DNA of 64,000 bases, taken from positions 186,001 to 250,000 of the forward strand of contig JAGYIF010000001.1 of assembly GCA_018402735.1 (NCBI GenBank), read 5' to 3'. This document shows, one piece after another, positions 1 through 8,277 of this stretch. This stretch comes from Pelagibacteraceae bacterium (GTDB taxonomy: Bacteria > Pseudomonadota > Alphaproteobacteria > Pelagibacterales > Pelagibacteraceae). The notes below the pieces were generated by a model. The model was given only the letters and a program-made list of their open reading frames with translations, was not told the origin of the DNA and searched no databases. Made by a program: the position numbers and the translations under genes. Each line of letters starts with the position of its first letter. Within the stretch, counting starts at the first letter, position 1.

Positions 1-306
1 TACGTAAATTTAAAGCTCGATAAATTTGGAACACATGAGCAGATACTAAAATATATTAAAACTGCTAAAAAATTAAAGAAAAAAATATTGTTAGGATGTA
101 TGATTAGTTCCTCTTTGTCTCTTTATCCTGCTTTGCGCTATTTTAAATACTGCGATTATTTTGATTTAGATGGTGCTTACTTTTTAAAGCAGGACCGTAC
201 TGGTGGAATTGTTTATAAAAACGGTATAGCTTCTCTTAGTCCTGGCTTTATTTGGGGTAAAAAAAAGGCCTCTAAAAAGAGGCCTTTTTTAAATTTTAAA
301 AATTAA
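1..306 (+). CDS. Dipeptide epimerase, C-terminal fragment (start upstream of window)
   Basis: The frame is open from the first base and stops at 304-306, so about 101 C-terminal residues are visible. They contain a KLDK segment, then GCMISSSLS and DLDGAYFL, which match the last barrel strands of L-Ala-D/L-Glu epimerases of the enolase superfamily (YcjG/YkfB type). Members of this family epimerise the L-Ala-D-Glu dipeptide released by murein recycling. The last 15 or so residues (GKKKASKK and on) are encoded by the terminator hairpin at 259-291, so the protein tail looks like read-out of a terminator rather than a conserved part. Other muconate-lactonising-type enolase members cannot be fully excluded without the N-terminal part. 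Confidence 0.75.
   Translation, partial: YVNLKLDKFGTHEQILKYIKTAKKLKKKILLGCMISSSLSLYPALRYFKYCDYFDLDGAYFLKQDRTGGIVYKNGIASLSPGFIWGKKKASKKRPFLNFKN
259..291. terminator. Bidirectional rho-independent terminator
   Basis: Perfect 7-bp GC-rich stem GGCCTCT (267-273) and AGAGGCC (278-284) around an AAAA loop, with an A-run before and a T-run after, so it has a U-tail on both strands. It lies between convergent genes and can end both the epimerase and the proteorhodopsin transcripts. It sits inside the last codons of the epimerase gene. Confidence 0.9.
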
Positions 307-318
307 TTTAAAATATTA

Positions 319-1014
319 TTATTTGCTTGTAGCTGGAGTAAGCGACTTAGCTGTTGCATAAATCACCAGACCAAACAATATCTTGTTGATAAAATCAGCC
401 AAGTTATAGACTTGATTAAGTGTAACTTCGTCTGCTCCACCTACCATATATCCAAATAGATAACCTAGAGGATATACAGACCAACCAAGTGTAACAATCC
501 ATTTGCAGAAATTGAAACAATCAGCTGCAGGTCCTTTTAGCTTAGCGGCTTCTTGACCGGCTTCACCTGCAAATACTTCATACAGAATGTAAATCCATCC
601 ACCCATTCCAATTATGAAACCTGCAGTTACATTCATATAACCAGCTTCACCTAAGTATCCGCCAATTAACATAACTAATGTTCCAATTAAAAGTCTCCAG
701 AAAATTCCTCCAGACACTTTTTTTACTGCAGATAGAATAAAATAAAACTCGACCATTAACAGTGGAACTGTCAATAACCAATCGATATATCTAAACACAG
801 TTGGAGAAGTTCCTGTAGTGACCCAAACTTCTCTCATATATACATAGTGAAAAAACGCAATACCACAGACTAGACCTGATATAGTAACTGACGTTCTCCA
901 TGATGCTTTTACCTGATCTCTTTCAACGAAAAAGAACACAGTTGAAGCCAATAGTGCCATTGATACTAGCCAGAATGTAATTCCAGTAAAATCATTGGAT
1001 TGTAACATGTTCAT
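319..1014 (-). CDS. Proteorhodopsin, green-absorbing type, light-driven proton pump
   Basis: A 231-aa seven-helix rhodopsin. The RYIDWLLTVPLL segment carries the proton acceptor Asp78 (D97 of the classical protein), spectral-tuning Leu86 (position 105, Leu means green) and donor Glu89 (E108). His56 matches H75, and the retinal Schiff-base lysine is Lys211 in NLADFINKILFG. These residues are those of an outward proton pump. The start is supported by AAGGGAG just upstream (1021-1027). Compared with the classical protein the N-terminus is short and shows no cleavable signal peptide. No carotenoid or retinal genes (crt, blh) lie in this window, so the chromophore must come from elsewhere. A hairpin lies in the leader (see 1034-1079). 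Confidence 0.97.
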   Translation of the reverse strand: MNMLQSNDFTGITFWLVSMALLASTVFFFVERDQVKASWRTSVTISGLVCGIAFFHYVYMREVWVTTGTSPTVFRYIDWLLTVPLLMVEFYFILSAVKKVSGGIFWRLLIGTLVMLIGGYLGEAGYMNVTAGFIIGMGGWIYILYEVFAGEAGQEAAKLKGPAADCFNFCKWIVTLGWSVYPLGYLFGYMVGGADEVTLNQVYNLADFINKILFGLVIYATAKSLTPATSK

Positions 1015-1033
1015 ATTTTCTCCCTTATTTTTT

Positions 1034-1079
1034 TTTGTTTAAACAAAAAATGTGAATTCTACTTATATAGAATTCACAT
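1034..1079 (-). promoter_or_regulatory. Leader hairpin and palindrome upstream of proteorhodopsin
   Basis: Two dyads lie 20-65 bases before the proteorhodopsin start. The outer one is a perfect 12-bp inverted repeat, arms 1050-1061 and 1068-1079 with a 6-base loop. Read on the minus strand its 3' arm is followed directly by six T, the layout of an intrinsic terminator, though only 4 of the 12 pairs are G-C. The inner one is the 14-bp palindrome TTTGTTTAAACAAA (1034-1047). It could be an attenuator or mRNA-stability hairpin in the proteorhodopsin leader, a terminator for an antisense read-in, or an operator. The sequence does not distinguish these. Confidence 0.5.
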
Positions 1080-1222
1080 GTTTCAAATCTTTATTTACTA
1101 GAGTTTGCAGCATTTAAAAAGCAATAATAACATGAATAAGTCCATATATTTATTGTTTTTTTTAAAAATTGCATAAATTTCTATTTGTAGTTTAATAATA
1201 ATAGATCTAAACGGGGGGAATC

Positions 1223-3112
1223 TTGAATAGTAAATATAGAGAAGTTTTTAAATCTTCGCTGCATGACAAAGAAGCTTTTTGGGCAAAAGCAGCTGAGGAG
1301 GTTAGATGGATTAAAAAATATGATCAAGTTTTAGATGCAAGCAATCCTCCATTTTACAAATGGTTTAAAGGTGGGACTATCAATACTTGTTTTAATGCAC
1401 TTGATAGACATGTTGAAGAAGGTAATGGAGAAAGAACAGCGCTAATTTACGACAGCGCTATGTCAAATAGCAAAAAAAAATATTCTTACAAACAGTTAAC
1501 AGAGGAAGTTTCTGTTTTAGCTGGTGCTTTACAAAGACAAGGTATTGTTAAAGGAGATAGAATTATCATTTACATGCCTATGATTCCTGAGGCAATTATG
1601 GCAATGCTTGCTTGTGCAAGAATTGGGGCTATTCATTCAGTTGTCTTTGGAGGATTTGCGTCACCCGAACTTGCAAGTAGGATTGACGATTCAAAAGCAA
1701 AATTAATTTTATCAGCTTCTTGTGGATTAGAACCTGGAAGAATTATTGAATACAAACCGCTACTAGTCGAAGCAATTAAATTAGCAAAGCACAAACCAGA
1801 AAAAACAGTAATTTTCCAAAGAGATAAACATAAAGCAATATTAGATAGTAACGATATAGACTGGAACGACTTTATCAAAGGAGCGCCTAGTTCAGTATGC
1901 ATTGAATGTGATGCAAATGATCCTGCATATATTTTATACACCTCTGGCACCACCGGAGTTCCTAAAGGAATTTTAAGAGATATAGGCGGACACATTGTGG
2001 GACTGAAATGGACTATGAAAAACATTTACGACATAGATCCAGGAGATGTTTGGTGGTCTGCAAGTGACATTGGCTGGATTGTAGGACACTCTTACATAGT
2101 CTACGCTCCTTTATTTCATGGCTGCACTACAGTAATTTTTGAAGGAAAGCCGGTTGGCACTCCTGATGCTGGAGCATTTTGGAGAGTCATTTCTGAATAT
2201 AAGGTTAAAACTATGTTCACAGCTCCCACCGCTTTTAGAGCGATTAAAAAAGAAGATTCAAAAGGAGAATTTTTTAAAAAATATGATTTATCAAAATTTG
2301 AAGCTTTGTTTTTAGCTGGAGAACGAGCTGATCCAGATACGATCCATTGGGCTGAAAAATTATTAAACAAACCTGTCATTGATCATTGGTGGCAAACAGA
2401 AACAAGCTGGTCAATCACTGCTAATTTTAAGGGGCTTGGACTTTTCCCAACTAAATATGGATCTGCTGGAAAACCAGCACCAGGCTATGATGTTCGGGTA
2501 TTTAGAAAAGATGGGACCGAGGCACAACCAGGTGAAATGGGAGATATTGTTGTTAAATTACCTCTTCCCCCAAGTACATTTCCAACCCTATGGAATGCTG
2601 ACAAAAGATACAAAGAAAATTATATGGACACATATCCAGGTTACTATCAGACCTATGATGCAGGTCATATCGATGAGGATGGATATGTTTGGATTATGTC
2701 ACGAACTGATGACATTATTAATGTTGCAGGTCATCGCTTATCAACTGGGGCAATGGAGGAAATATTATCTGAGCATCCAGATGTTGCAGAATGTGCCGTC
2801 ATTGGAATAGCGGACAAACTAAAAGGACAGCTACCAATAGGACTTGTAGTTATCAAAACAGGAGCGGGTAAAGAAGAAAACGAAATTTCAAAAGAGTGTG
2901 TTGCAATGGTACGAAATAAAATTGGACCCGTTGCGGCTTTTAAAACAGCAATTGTAATAAAAAGACTTCCTAAAACAAGGTCTGGAAAAGTACTGAGAGC
3001 TATTATGAGAAAAATTGCAGATAAGGAAGAATTTAAAATACCAGCGACTATTGACGATCCTAATATTTTACATGAAATTAAAAACGCTTTTATTAAAGCT
3101 AAAATTTTATAA
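1223..3112 (+). CDS. prpE: Propionyl-CoA synthetase (acyl-CoA ligase)
   Basis: A 629-aa AMP-forming acyl-CoA synthetase, the usual length of PrpE (about 628). The N-terminal acetyl-CoA-synthetase domain is followed by YTSGTTGVPKG (about residues 239-249) for ATP binding, and the C-terminal TRSGKVLRAI carries the adenylation lysine near residue 590. SNPPFYKWF near the N-terminus and the closing TIDDP motif are PrpE-like rather than Acs-like. It activates propionate (acetate possibly too) in the cytoplasm. The start is TTG at 1223 with a strong GGGGGGAA ribosome site just before it. It stands alone on the plus strand, divergent from proteorhodopsin and convergent with the yqaA-like gene. Near the PHA locus it could supply C3 units, which is inference. 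Confidence 0.88.
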   Translation: MNSKYREVFKSSLHDKEAFWAKAAEEVRWIKKYDQVLDASNPPFYKWFKGGTINTCFNALDRHVEEGNGERTALIYDSAMSNSKKKYSYKQLTEEVSVLAGALQRQGIVKGDRIIIYMPMIPEAIMAMLACARIGAIHSVVFGGFASPELASRIDDSKAKLILSASCGLEPGRIIEYKPLLVEAIKLAKHKPEKTVIFQRDKHKAILDSNDIDWNDFIKGAPSSVCIECDANDPAYILYTSGTTGVPKGILRDIGGHIVGLKWTMKNIYDIDPGDVWWSASDIGWIVGHSYIVYAPLFHGCTTVIFEGKPVGTPDAGAFWRVISEYKVKTMFTAPTAFRAIKKEDSKGEFFKKYDLSKFEALFLAGERADPDTIHWAEKLLNKPVIDHWWQTETSWSITANFKGLGLFPTKYGSAGKPAPGYDVRVFRKDGTEAQPGEMGDIVVKLPLPPSTFPTLWNADKRYKENYMDTYPGYYQTYDAGHIDEDGYVWIMSRTDDIINVAGHRLSTGAMEEILSEHPDVAECAVIGIADKLKGQLPIGLVVIKTGAGKEENEISKECVAMVRNKIGPVAAFKTAIVIKRLPKTRSGKVLRAIMRKIADKEEFKIPATIDDPNILHEIKNAFIKAKIL

Positions 3113-3121
3113 TTATAAAAT

Positions 3122-3547
3122 TTAGAAAAAAAGATTTATTGAATAAATAACTACAATATATCTTGTAACTTTTCCAATACTTACCAGTATTAAAAATTTA
3201 ATAAAATTAGTTTTAAAAACACCAGAAACAAAAGTTAATGGATCTCCTATAATTGGTACCCAAGAAAACAACAAGGACCAAGCTCCATATTTTTTAAACA
3301 GATTAGAATATTTATTCATTTGCACGCTCGAAAAAGGAAACCATTTTTTGCTTTGATAGCGTAAAACATGAATTCCTAGATACCAATTCACACAAGAGCC
3401 TAAAATATTACCAATACTTGCAAACAATAATAGTAAATATTTATTATAAGTTCCAAGGGATAACATACCGAACAAAGTTATTTCTGATGATACTGGCAAT
3501 ATGGTTGCAGCAAAAAAACTTATAAAAAAAAGAGCAATATATTCCAT
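3122..3547 (-). CDS. yqaA: YqaA/DedA-family small membrane protein
   Basis: About 141 aa with several hydrophobic segments. The pattern LPVSSEITLFGML, then GNILGSCVNWYLG, KKYGAWSLLFSWVPIIGDPL and GKVTRYIVV matches the E. coli YqaA family, a small relative of the DedA/SNARE-associated inner-membrane proteins. Function in the family is poorly defined; DedA relatives act in lipid carrier flipping and envelope homeostasis. The ATG at 3547 is preferred; an in-frame GTG-TTG extension reaches 3553. It ends 9 bases from the convergent prpE stop. Confidence 0.8.
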   Translation of the reverse strand: MEYIALFFISFFAATILPVSSEITLFGMLSLGTYNKYLLLLFASIGNILGSCVNWYLGIHVLRYQSKKWFPFSSVQMNKYSNLFKKYGAWSLLFSWVPIIGDPLTFVSGVFKTNFIKFLILVSIGKVTRYIVVIYSINLFF

Positions 3548-3610
3548 CAACACTCAAGAGTATTGCTAGTCTATTTCAAAATAATTTATTTGTATAAAAA
3601 ATTATATTTT

Positions 3611-4804
3611 CTATTGATCGATAAAATTACGCTCAATACACATCGCAATTCCCATACCACCACCAATACACAAAGTAGCCAAACCTCTTTTAGCTTTTCT
3701 TTTTTGCATTTCGTGGATTAATGTAACAAGAATTCTAGCTCCAGATGCGCCAATAGGATGACCTAAAGCAATAGCTCCGCCGTTAACGTTTACTTTGTCA
3801 ACGGTAAATCCTAATTCTTTATTTACAGCGATAGCTTGAGCTGCAAAAGCTTCATTTGATTCTATTAAATCTAATTGATCCTCACCCCAACCTGCTTTAT
3901 CTAATGCCATCTTAGATGCTGGAATTGGACCTGTACCCATAATCGAAGGATCAACACCGCACTGTGCCCAAGAAACAATTCGAGCAAGTGGTTTTAAATC
4001 TTTTTTCTTAGCTAATTCTGCTGTCATTAAAACAACAGCTGCTGCCCCATCATTCAAACCAGATGCATTTCCTGCTGTAATGGTTCCGTCTTTTTTAAAA
4101 GCTGGCTTTAATCCAGCTAGTTTTTCAACTGTAGAACCTACTTTTGGATACTCATCTTGATCAAAAACTAAGTCTTGTTTTTTTATTTTAACCGTTACCG
4201 GAACAATTTCATCTTTGAATTTTTTATCAGTAATAGCTTCTGCAGCTTTTCTTTGAGAGGAAGCTGCAAAATCATCTTGAGTTTCTCTTTTGATTTGAAA
4301 TTTTTCAGCAACATTTTCTGCGGTCATACCCATATGGTACTGATTGTAAGTATCCCAAAGACCATCTACGATCATAGAGTCTTGCATTTTTCCATCACCC
4401 ATCTTAATGCCATCCCGTAAATGCATGTAATGAGGAGAATTAGACATACTTTCTTGTCCGCCAGCAATAATAATTGAACCATCTTTGCACTTAATTGAAT
4501 TATAAGCTAACGCGATTGAAGCAAGCCCTGAACCACAAACTTGATTTATAGTAGTTGCTGTTTTTTCTTTAGCAATACCAGCTTGCATTGCAGCTTGTCT
4601 TGCCGGGTTTTGTCCTACCCCAGTGGTTAGAACTTGTCCCATGTAAATCATATCTACTTCATCATTTTTTAATTCCGAGTGTTCTAAACATTTTTTAATA
4701 ACTGCAGCACCCAATTGAGGAGCAGTTTGGCTTGCAAGAGATCCTCCAAAAGATCCAATGGCAGTTCTAAAAGCACTTGTGATAACTATATCGTCTTTGT
4801 TCAT
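3611..4804 (-). CDS. phaA: Acetyl-CoA C-acetyltransferase (beta-ketothiolase)
   Basis: A 397-aa thiolase. NQVCGSGL near residue 89 carries the acyl-accepting cysteine; [16 protein letters not shown] holds the catalytic histidine and CIGGGMGIA the second cysteine. It condenses two acetyl-CoA into acetoacetyl-CoA, the first step of PHB synthesis, and runs backwards in degradation. An AAGGA ribosome site precedes the ATG. It is last in the minus-strand order phasin-phaB-phaA, 36 bp behind phaB, so probably one operon with it. Length and motifs are typical; a role in other acetoacetyl-CoA reactions is also possible. Confidence 0.95.
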   Translation of the reverse strand: MNKDDIVITSAFRTAIGSFGGSLASQTAPQLGAAVIKKCLEHSELKNDEVDMIYMGQVLTTGVGQNPARQAAMQAGIAKEKTATTINQVCGSGLASIALAYNSIKCKDGSIIIAGGQESMSNSPHYMHLRDGIKMGDGKMQDSMIVDGLWDTYNQYHMGMTAENVAEKFQIKRETQDDFAASSQRKAAEAITDKKFKDEIVPVTVKIKKQDLVFDQDEYPKVGSTVEKLAGLKPAFKKDGTITAGNASGLNDGAAAVVLMTAELAKKKDLKPLARIVSWAQCGVDPSIMGTGPIPASKMALDKAGWGEDQLDLIESNEAFAAQAIAVNKELGFTVDKVNVNGGAIALGHPIGASGARILVTLIHEMQKRKAKRGLATLCIGGGMGIAMCIERNFIDQ

Positions 4805-4840
4805 GATGTTTTGTTCCTTCTTTTTTTTGGTTAAATAAAT

Positions 4841-5566
4841 TTACTGCATGTACTGACCACCGTTGATAGAGAACGTGGCACCAGTAATAAAGCCAGCACT
4901 GTCACCTGCTAGATAACTAGCAAGCGCTGCAATTTCGGTTGGTTCTGCTAATCTACCTACAGGTATCTGAGATACAATTCCCTTTAAAATAGTTGGATCA
5001 ATTTTTTTCACCATATCTGTTCCCACATAACCAGGAGCAATTACATTTATGGTAATTCCTTTATTTGCATTTTCTAAAGCTATTGATTTTGAAAATCCTA
5101 TAATACCAGCTTTAGCTGCAGCATAATTTGCCTGGCCTATTTGACCTTTCAAACCATTAATTGAGCTTATAGAAATAATTCTTCCAAATTTTTTTTCTCT
5201 CATTTTTTCAATTACGTTTCTTGTAATATTAAAACATGAATTTAAATTAGTATTAATCACCGCGCTCCATTCGTCTGGTGACATTTTGTGAATAAATCTA
5301 TCTTTTGTAATACCGGCGTTATTAATAACTATGTCGATACTTCGTCCGTAATCTTTTTCTATTTGTTCAATCGCATCTTTACAACTTTCAAAATAAGCAA
5401 CGTCAAATTTATAAGTTTTAATACCAGTTGCGTTTGTAAACGCTTCTGCAGATTCTGGCCTTCCAACATAAGTTGCAATTACCTCGCAACCATCTTGTTG
5501 TAATTTTTTAGCAATAGCTTCACCTATGCCTCTTGTTCCCCCTGTAACTAGTGCAAGTTTTTTCAT
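4841..5566 (-). CDS. phaB: Acetoacetyl-CoA reductase
   Basis: A 241-aa short-chain dehydrogenase. The N-terminal TGGTRGIGEAIA is the NAD(P)-binding loop, NNAG is present, and the catalytic set is Ser in SISSING plus YAAAK. The stretch WSAVINTNLNSCFN and the SINGLKGQIGQANYAAAKAG block are characteristic of PhaB rather than FabG. It reduces acetoacetyl-CoA to (R)-3-hydroxybutyryl-CoA, the PHA synthase substrate. It lies between phasin and phaA on the same strand, behind a hairpin (5593-5652) that may lower its expression relative to phasin. Confidence 0.93.
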   Translation of the reverse strand: MKKLALVTGGTRGIGEAIAKKLQQDGCEVIATYVGRPESAEAFTNATGIKTYKFDVAYFESCKDAIEQIEKDYGRSIDIVINNAGITKDRFIHKMSPDEWSAVINTNLNSCFNITRNVIEKMREKKFGRIISISSINGLKGQIGQANYAAAKAGIIGFSKSIALENANKGITINVIAPGYVGTDMVKKIDPTILKGIVSQIPVGRLAEPTEIAALASYLAGDSAGFITGATFSINGGQYMQ

Positions 5567-5592
5567 CTCGGGTAAGATATATCGTAAAAAAA

Positions 5593-5652
5593 TTAAACCT
5601 CAAGATCGATTTAATTCAGGGGAGAAATAAGATATCGATCTATGAGGTTTAA
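5593..5652 (-). terminator. Hairpin between phasin and phaB, terminator-like
   Basis: Arms 5593-5610 and 5634-5652 are complementary over 18 pairs with one bulged base and enclose a 23-base loop. On the minus strand the second arm runs into seven T. It sits after the phasin stop and before phaB. A partial terminator or mRNA-processing hairpin here would let phasin be made in excess over the two enzymes. Confidence 0.6.
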
Positions 5653-5661
5653 AGTATTAAT

Positions 5662-6120
5662 TTAGTTTTTAACTGAAGTTGTAGCTGTTTTTTTATCAAC
5701 TATAACGTTCTTGATTTCAGTCAAACTATCTAAAAATCTAGCATTTAAAATATCAAATGCTTCTTTAGCAGTCTTTTCATTAATTTTTGCTAGTTCAGCA
5801 ACATTGGCTTGTGCTTCAATGATAGCAGATTTAAGTGAATCAACTGATTTAGCCACTGATTCCTGAACATTTCCTTTAGCGATTTCAGAAGTTACATCCT
5901 TAGCAGATGCGATTGCATCGTTTAAGATTTCAACTTGTTTTTTTGAAAATGCGTTTACACCTTCAAAAGCCGCTTTGGAAGCACCAGCAAAAGCTTCCAT
6001 AGTTTTTTTCTGAGAATTGATTAAAGCCTCAGAATTTACATCTAAAGAAGGCATTTTAGCCGCTGATAAAATTTTTTGAAAATCAAAGATTTCAAAAAAG
6101 TTAGTGTTTGTATTGAACAT
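5662..6120 (-). CDS. phaP: Phasin (PHA granule surface protein)
   Basis: A 152-aa, cysteine-free, Ala/Lys/Glu-rich helical protein. The N-terminal FFEIFDFQKIL resembles the lipophilic start of phasin_2 proteins, followed by long amphipathic helices with SQKKTMEAFAGASKAAFEG and the C-terminal half AQANVAELAKINEKTAKEAFDI. Phasins coat PHA granules and control their size. It is the first gene of the phasin-phaB-phaA series and diverges from phaC across a 197-bp region full of TTGC/GCAA dyads, consistent with PhaR repression that is lifted as granules grow. Confidence 0.87.
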   Translation of the reverse strand: MFNTNTNFFEIFDFQKILSAAKMPSLDVNSEALINSQKKTMEAFAGASKAAFEGVNAFSKKQVEILNDAIASAKDVTSEIAKGNVQESVAKSVDSLKSAIIEAQANVAELAKINEKTAKEAFDILNARFLDSLTEIKNVIVDKKTATTSVKN

Positions 6121-6156
6121 ATTTGCTCCTATTATTTAAAGTTAAATAGTATATAT

Positions 6157-6277
6157 GTTGCGTTGCAATATATTGCAATAGATATTTTATTAAAAACTTA
6201 TAAAATATTGATTTTATGCATTTTTATTTATTGCATTGCAATACTATAATATTGCTATGCAATATCTTATATTGCAT
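6157..6277. promoter_or_regulatory. Cluster of TTGC/GCAA dyads between phasin and phaC, probable PhaR operators
   Basis: The divergent promoter region holds repeated TTGCA/TGCAA half-sites. Dyad 1 is a perfect 16-bp palindrome (6163-6178, TTGCAATATATTGCAA), with an extra half-site at 6158. Dyad 2 is TTGCATTGCAA (6231-6241). Dyad 3 is ATATTGC-TAT-GCAATAT (6249-6265), followed by another half-site (6269-6276). Dyad 1 is about 40 bp from the phasin start; dyads 2 and 3 are 53-87 bp from phaC. PhaR proteins of other alphaproteobacteria bind TGC/GCA half-site repeats in phasin and phaR promoters, and a phaR gene lies at 8278. Binding itself is inferred. Confidence 0.65.
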
Positions 6278-6317
6278 AAACAGCCTAATAAAAAGATAAT
6301 AAGTTAAAAAAAAGACA

Positions 6318-8273
6318 ATGAAGTCAAACAAAACAAAAATTACAGCAAAAGCAGCCATTGCATCAGACGAACAAAGTCAAAAAAAAGATCAGCCAAAAGA
6401 AAAGCTAAAATCTGAAAACAAGAAAGAACATGAAAAAGATGAGCTACCTAAGTTTGATCAGCTAAATGATATTTTTCAAAACAATATAAAGATTTATAAC
6501 AATATTGTTAACTCTAGTTTATCTGCGTTTGGGCAAAATAATCAGGAACAAAATAAAAATTCATCTAGTCCAAATGATTTTAGCATAAACGATTTGTTAA
6601 AATCAATTAATCCAACTACAACGAAAATTTTAGAGAGTATTGAAAAGTTTACGAATGAAATTGGAAAAAATCCACAAATATATTACAAAAATATTAATAA
6701 ATGGCTAACACAAATAACTACATTAAATTTTTACTTTGTTTCAAAGCTTTCTAATAACAGCGCTCTACCTGCCATCAAAGAGGACAAAACTGATAAAAGA
6801 TTTTCATCAGAAGAATGGCAGCAAAATTTATTTTTTGATTTTATTAAACAATTTTATTTAATAACATCTCAAATGTTAGATAATCTGGTTGAGTCTGTTG
6901 AATTTCCGGATCCAAAACAAAAAGCATTAATGCAATTTTATATTAAACAATTAAACATGGCGATGTCTCCAAGTAATTTTGTCTTTACTAATCCAGATGT
7001 GATGATGGCTACTCTAAAAGAGAATGGAGATAATTTAGTACGTGGATATAATAATTTTAAAGAAGACTATTTAAAATATCCAAATAAATTATTTATATCA
7101 CAAACAAAATTTTCTGATTTTAAGGTTGGAGGGAATCTGGCGACAACACCAGGAACTGTAATTTTTAAAAATAAAATATTTGAACTTATCCATTACAAAC
7201 CAGAAACAACAACTCAATATGAAAAACCTTTATTAGTTATTCCTCCTTTTATTAATAAATTTTACATTTTGGATTTAAATGAAAAGAAGTCTATGGTAAA
7301 ATATTTGGTAGAAAATAAAATTAATACATTTTTAATATCATGGAAAAATCCGAAAATTGAAAGTAAGGATTTTGGATTTGAAGAATATATAGAAAACGGA
7401 GTTTTAAAAGCAGTAGAAGTTGCTTGTGAACAAACTGGTTCTAAAGAAATTAATTTAGCATCGTATTGTGTTGGCGGAACTCTTGCGGCTATGGTCTTGG
7501 CTTACGTCGAGCAAAATAAAATCCCTTATAAAATAAATTCATCTACTTTCTTTGCTAGTTTAATAGATTTCTCAGAACCAGGTGATTTAGGAATTTTCAT
7601 TACAGATGAACAAATTAGAGCCATAGAAGAACAGATGAATAAGGTTGGCTACTTTGATGGTAAAAATATGGCTGCAGCCTTTAATTTTTTACGACCAGGT
7701 GATTTATACTGGAACTATGTAGTAAATAATTATTTACTTGGAAATCAACCGTCCGCTTTTGATATGCTATATTGGAATAGTGATTCAACAAGACTTCCGG
7801 CAAAATTACATAGTGATTATTTGCGTTCGATGTATTTGCATAATAAAATTGTTAAAAAAGAATATAAATTTAAAGACCTGGTTTTGGATTTAAGTAAAAT
7901 TAAAACACCAATGTTTCATGTTGCAACCACTGAAGATCACATCGCGCCATGGAAATCAGTATTTTCTGGTCTTAAAAATTATAACAATCAGTGCAAGTTC
8001 ATTCTTGCTAATTCTGGTCATATCGCCGGAATTATTCAAGGTAAGGATGCGAAACCTGGTAAGCAGCACTATTATAGTAATGATAAGGTATCGGTAAAAT
8101 CCCCTGCTCCTGAATGGTTACAAACTGCTCAAAAACAAGATGGTTCTTGGTGGCCGGAATGGATTAATTGGCTAGAACAATATTCTGGTGATGCAAAAGA
8201 AATCGCTAGTATTAATTTAAATAAATTCTCTGAAATTTATTCAGCTCCAGGTGAATACGTAATAGAACAATAA
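6318..8273 (+). CDS. phaC: Class I polyhydroxyalkanoate synthase
   Basis: A 651-aa PHA synthase, longer than most class I enzymes because of a Lys/Glu/Ser/Asn-rich N-terminal tail (about residues 1-55). The PhaC N-domain and alpha/beta-hydrolase core follow. The catalytic set is visible: Cys384 in ASYCVGG, Asp540 in TTEDHIAPW and His568 in NSGHIAG. The lipase-like box G-x-C-x-G has Ser in place of the first Gly. It polymerises (R)-3-hydroxyacyl-CoA at the granule surface. No phaE partner is nearby, as expected for class I. phaR starts 4 bp after the stop, so the two are co-transcribed. Confidence 0.95.
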   Translation: MKSNKTKITAKAAIASDEQSQKKDQPKEKLKSENKKEHEKDELPKFDQLNDIFQNNIKIYNNIVNSSLSAFGQNNQEQNKNSSSPNDFSINDLLKSINPTTTKILESIEKFTNEIGKNPQIYYKNINKWLTQITTLNFYFVSKLSNNSALPAIKEDKTDKRFSSEEWQQNLFFDFIKQFYLITSQMLDNLVESVEFPDPKQKALMQFYIKQLNMAMSPSNFVFTNPDVMMATLKENGDNLVRGYNNFKEDYLKYPNKLFISQTKFSDFKVGGNLATTPGTVIFKNKIFELIHYKPETTTQYEKPLLVIPPFINKFYILDLNEKKSMVKYLVENKINTFLISWKNPKIESKDFGFEEYIENGVLKAVEVACEQTGSKEINLASYCVGGTLAAMVLAYVEQNKIPYKINSSTFFASLIDFSEPGDLGIFITDEQIRAIEEQMNKVGYFDGKNMAAAFNFLRPGDLYWNYVVNNYLLGNQPSAFDMLYWNSDSTRLPAKLHSDYLRSMYLHNKIVKKEYKFKDLVLDLSKIKTPMFHVATTEDHIAPWKSVFSGLKNYNNQCKFILANSGHIAGIIQGKDAKPGKQHYYSNDKVSVKSPAPEWLQTAQKQDGSWWPEWINWLEQYSGDAKEIASINLNKFSEIYSAPGEYVIEQ

Positions 8274-8277
8274 TTAA

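Noticed and set aside
2379-2810. A 143-codon plus-strand frame inside prpE
   Set aside because: It overlaps an intact, motif-rich acyl-CoA synthetase frame and shows no family pattern.
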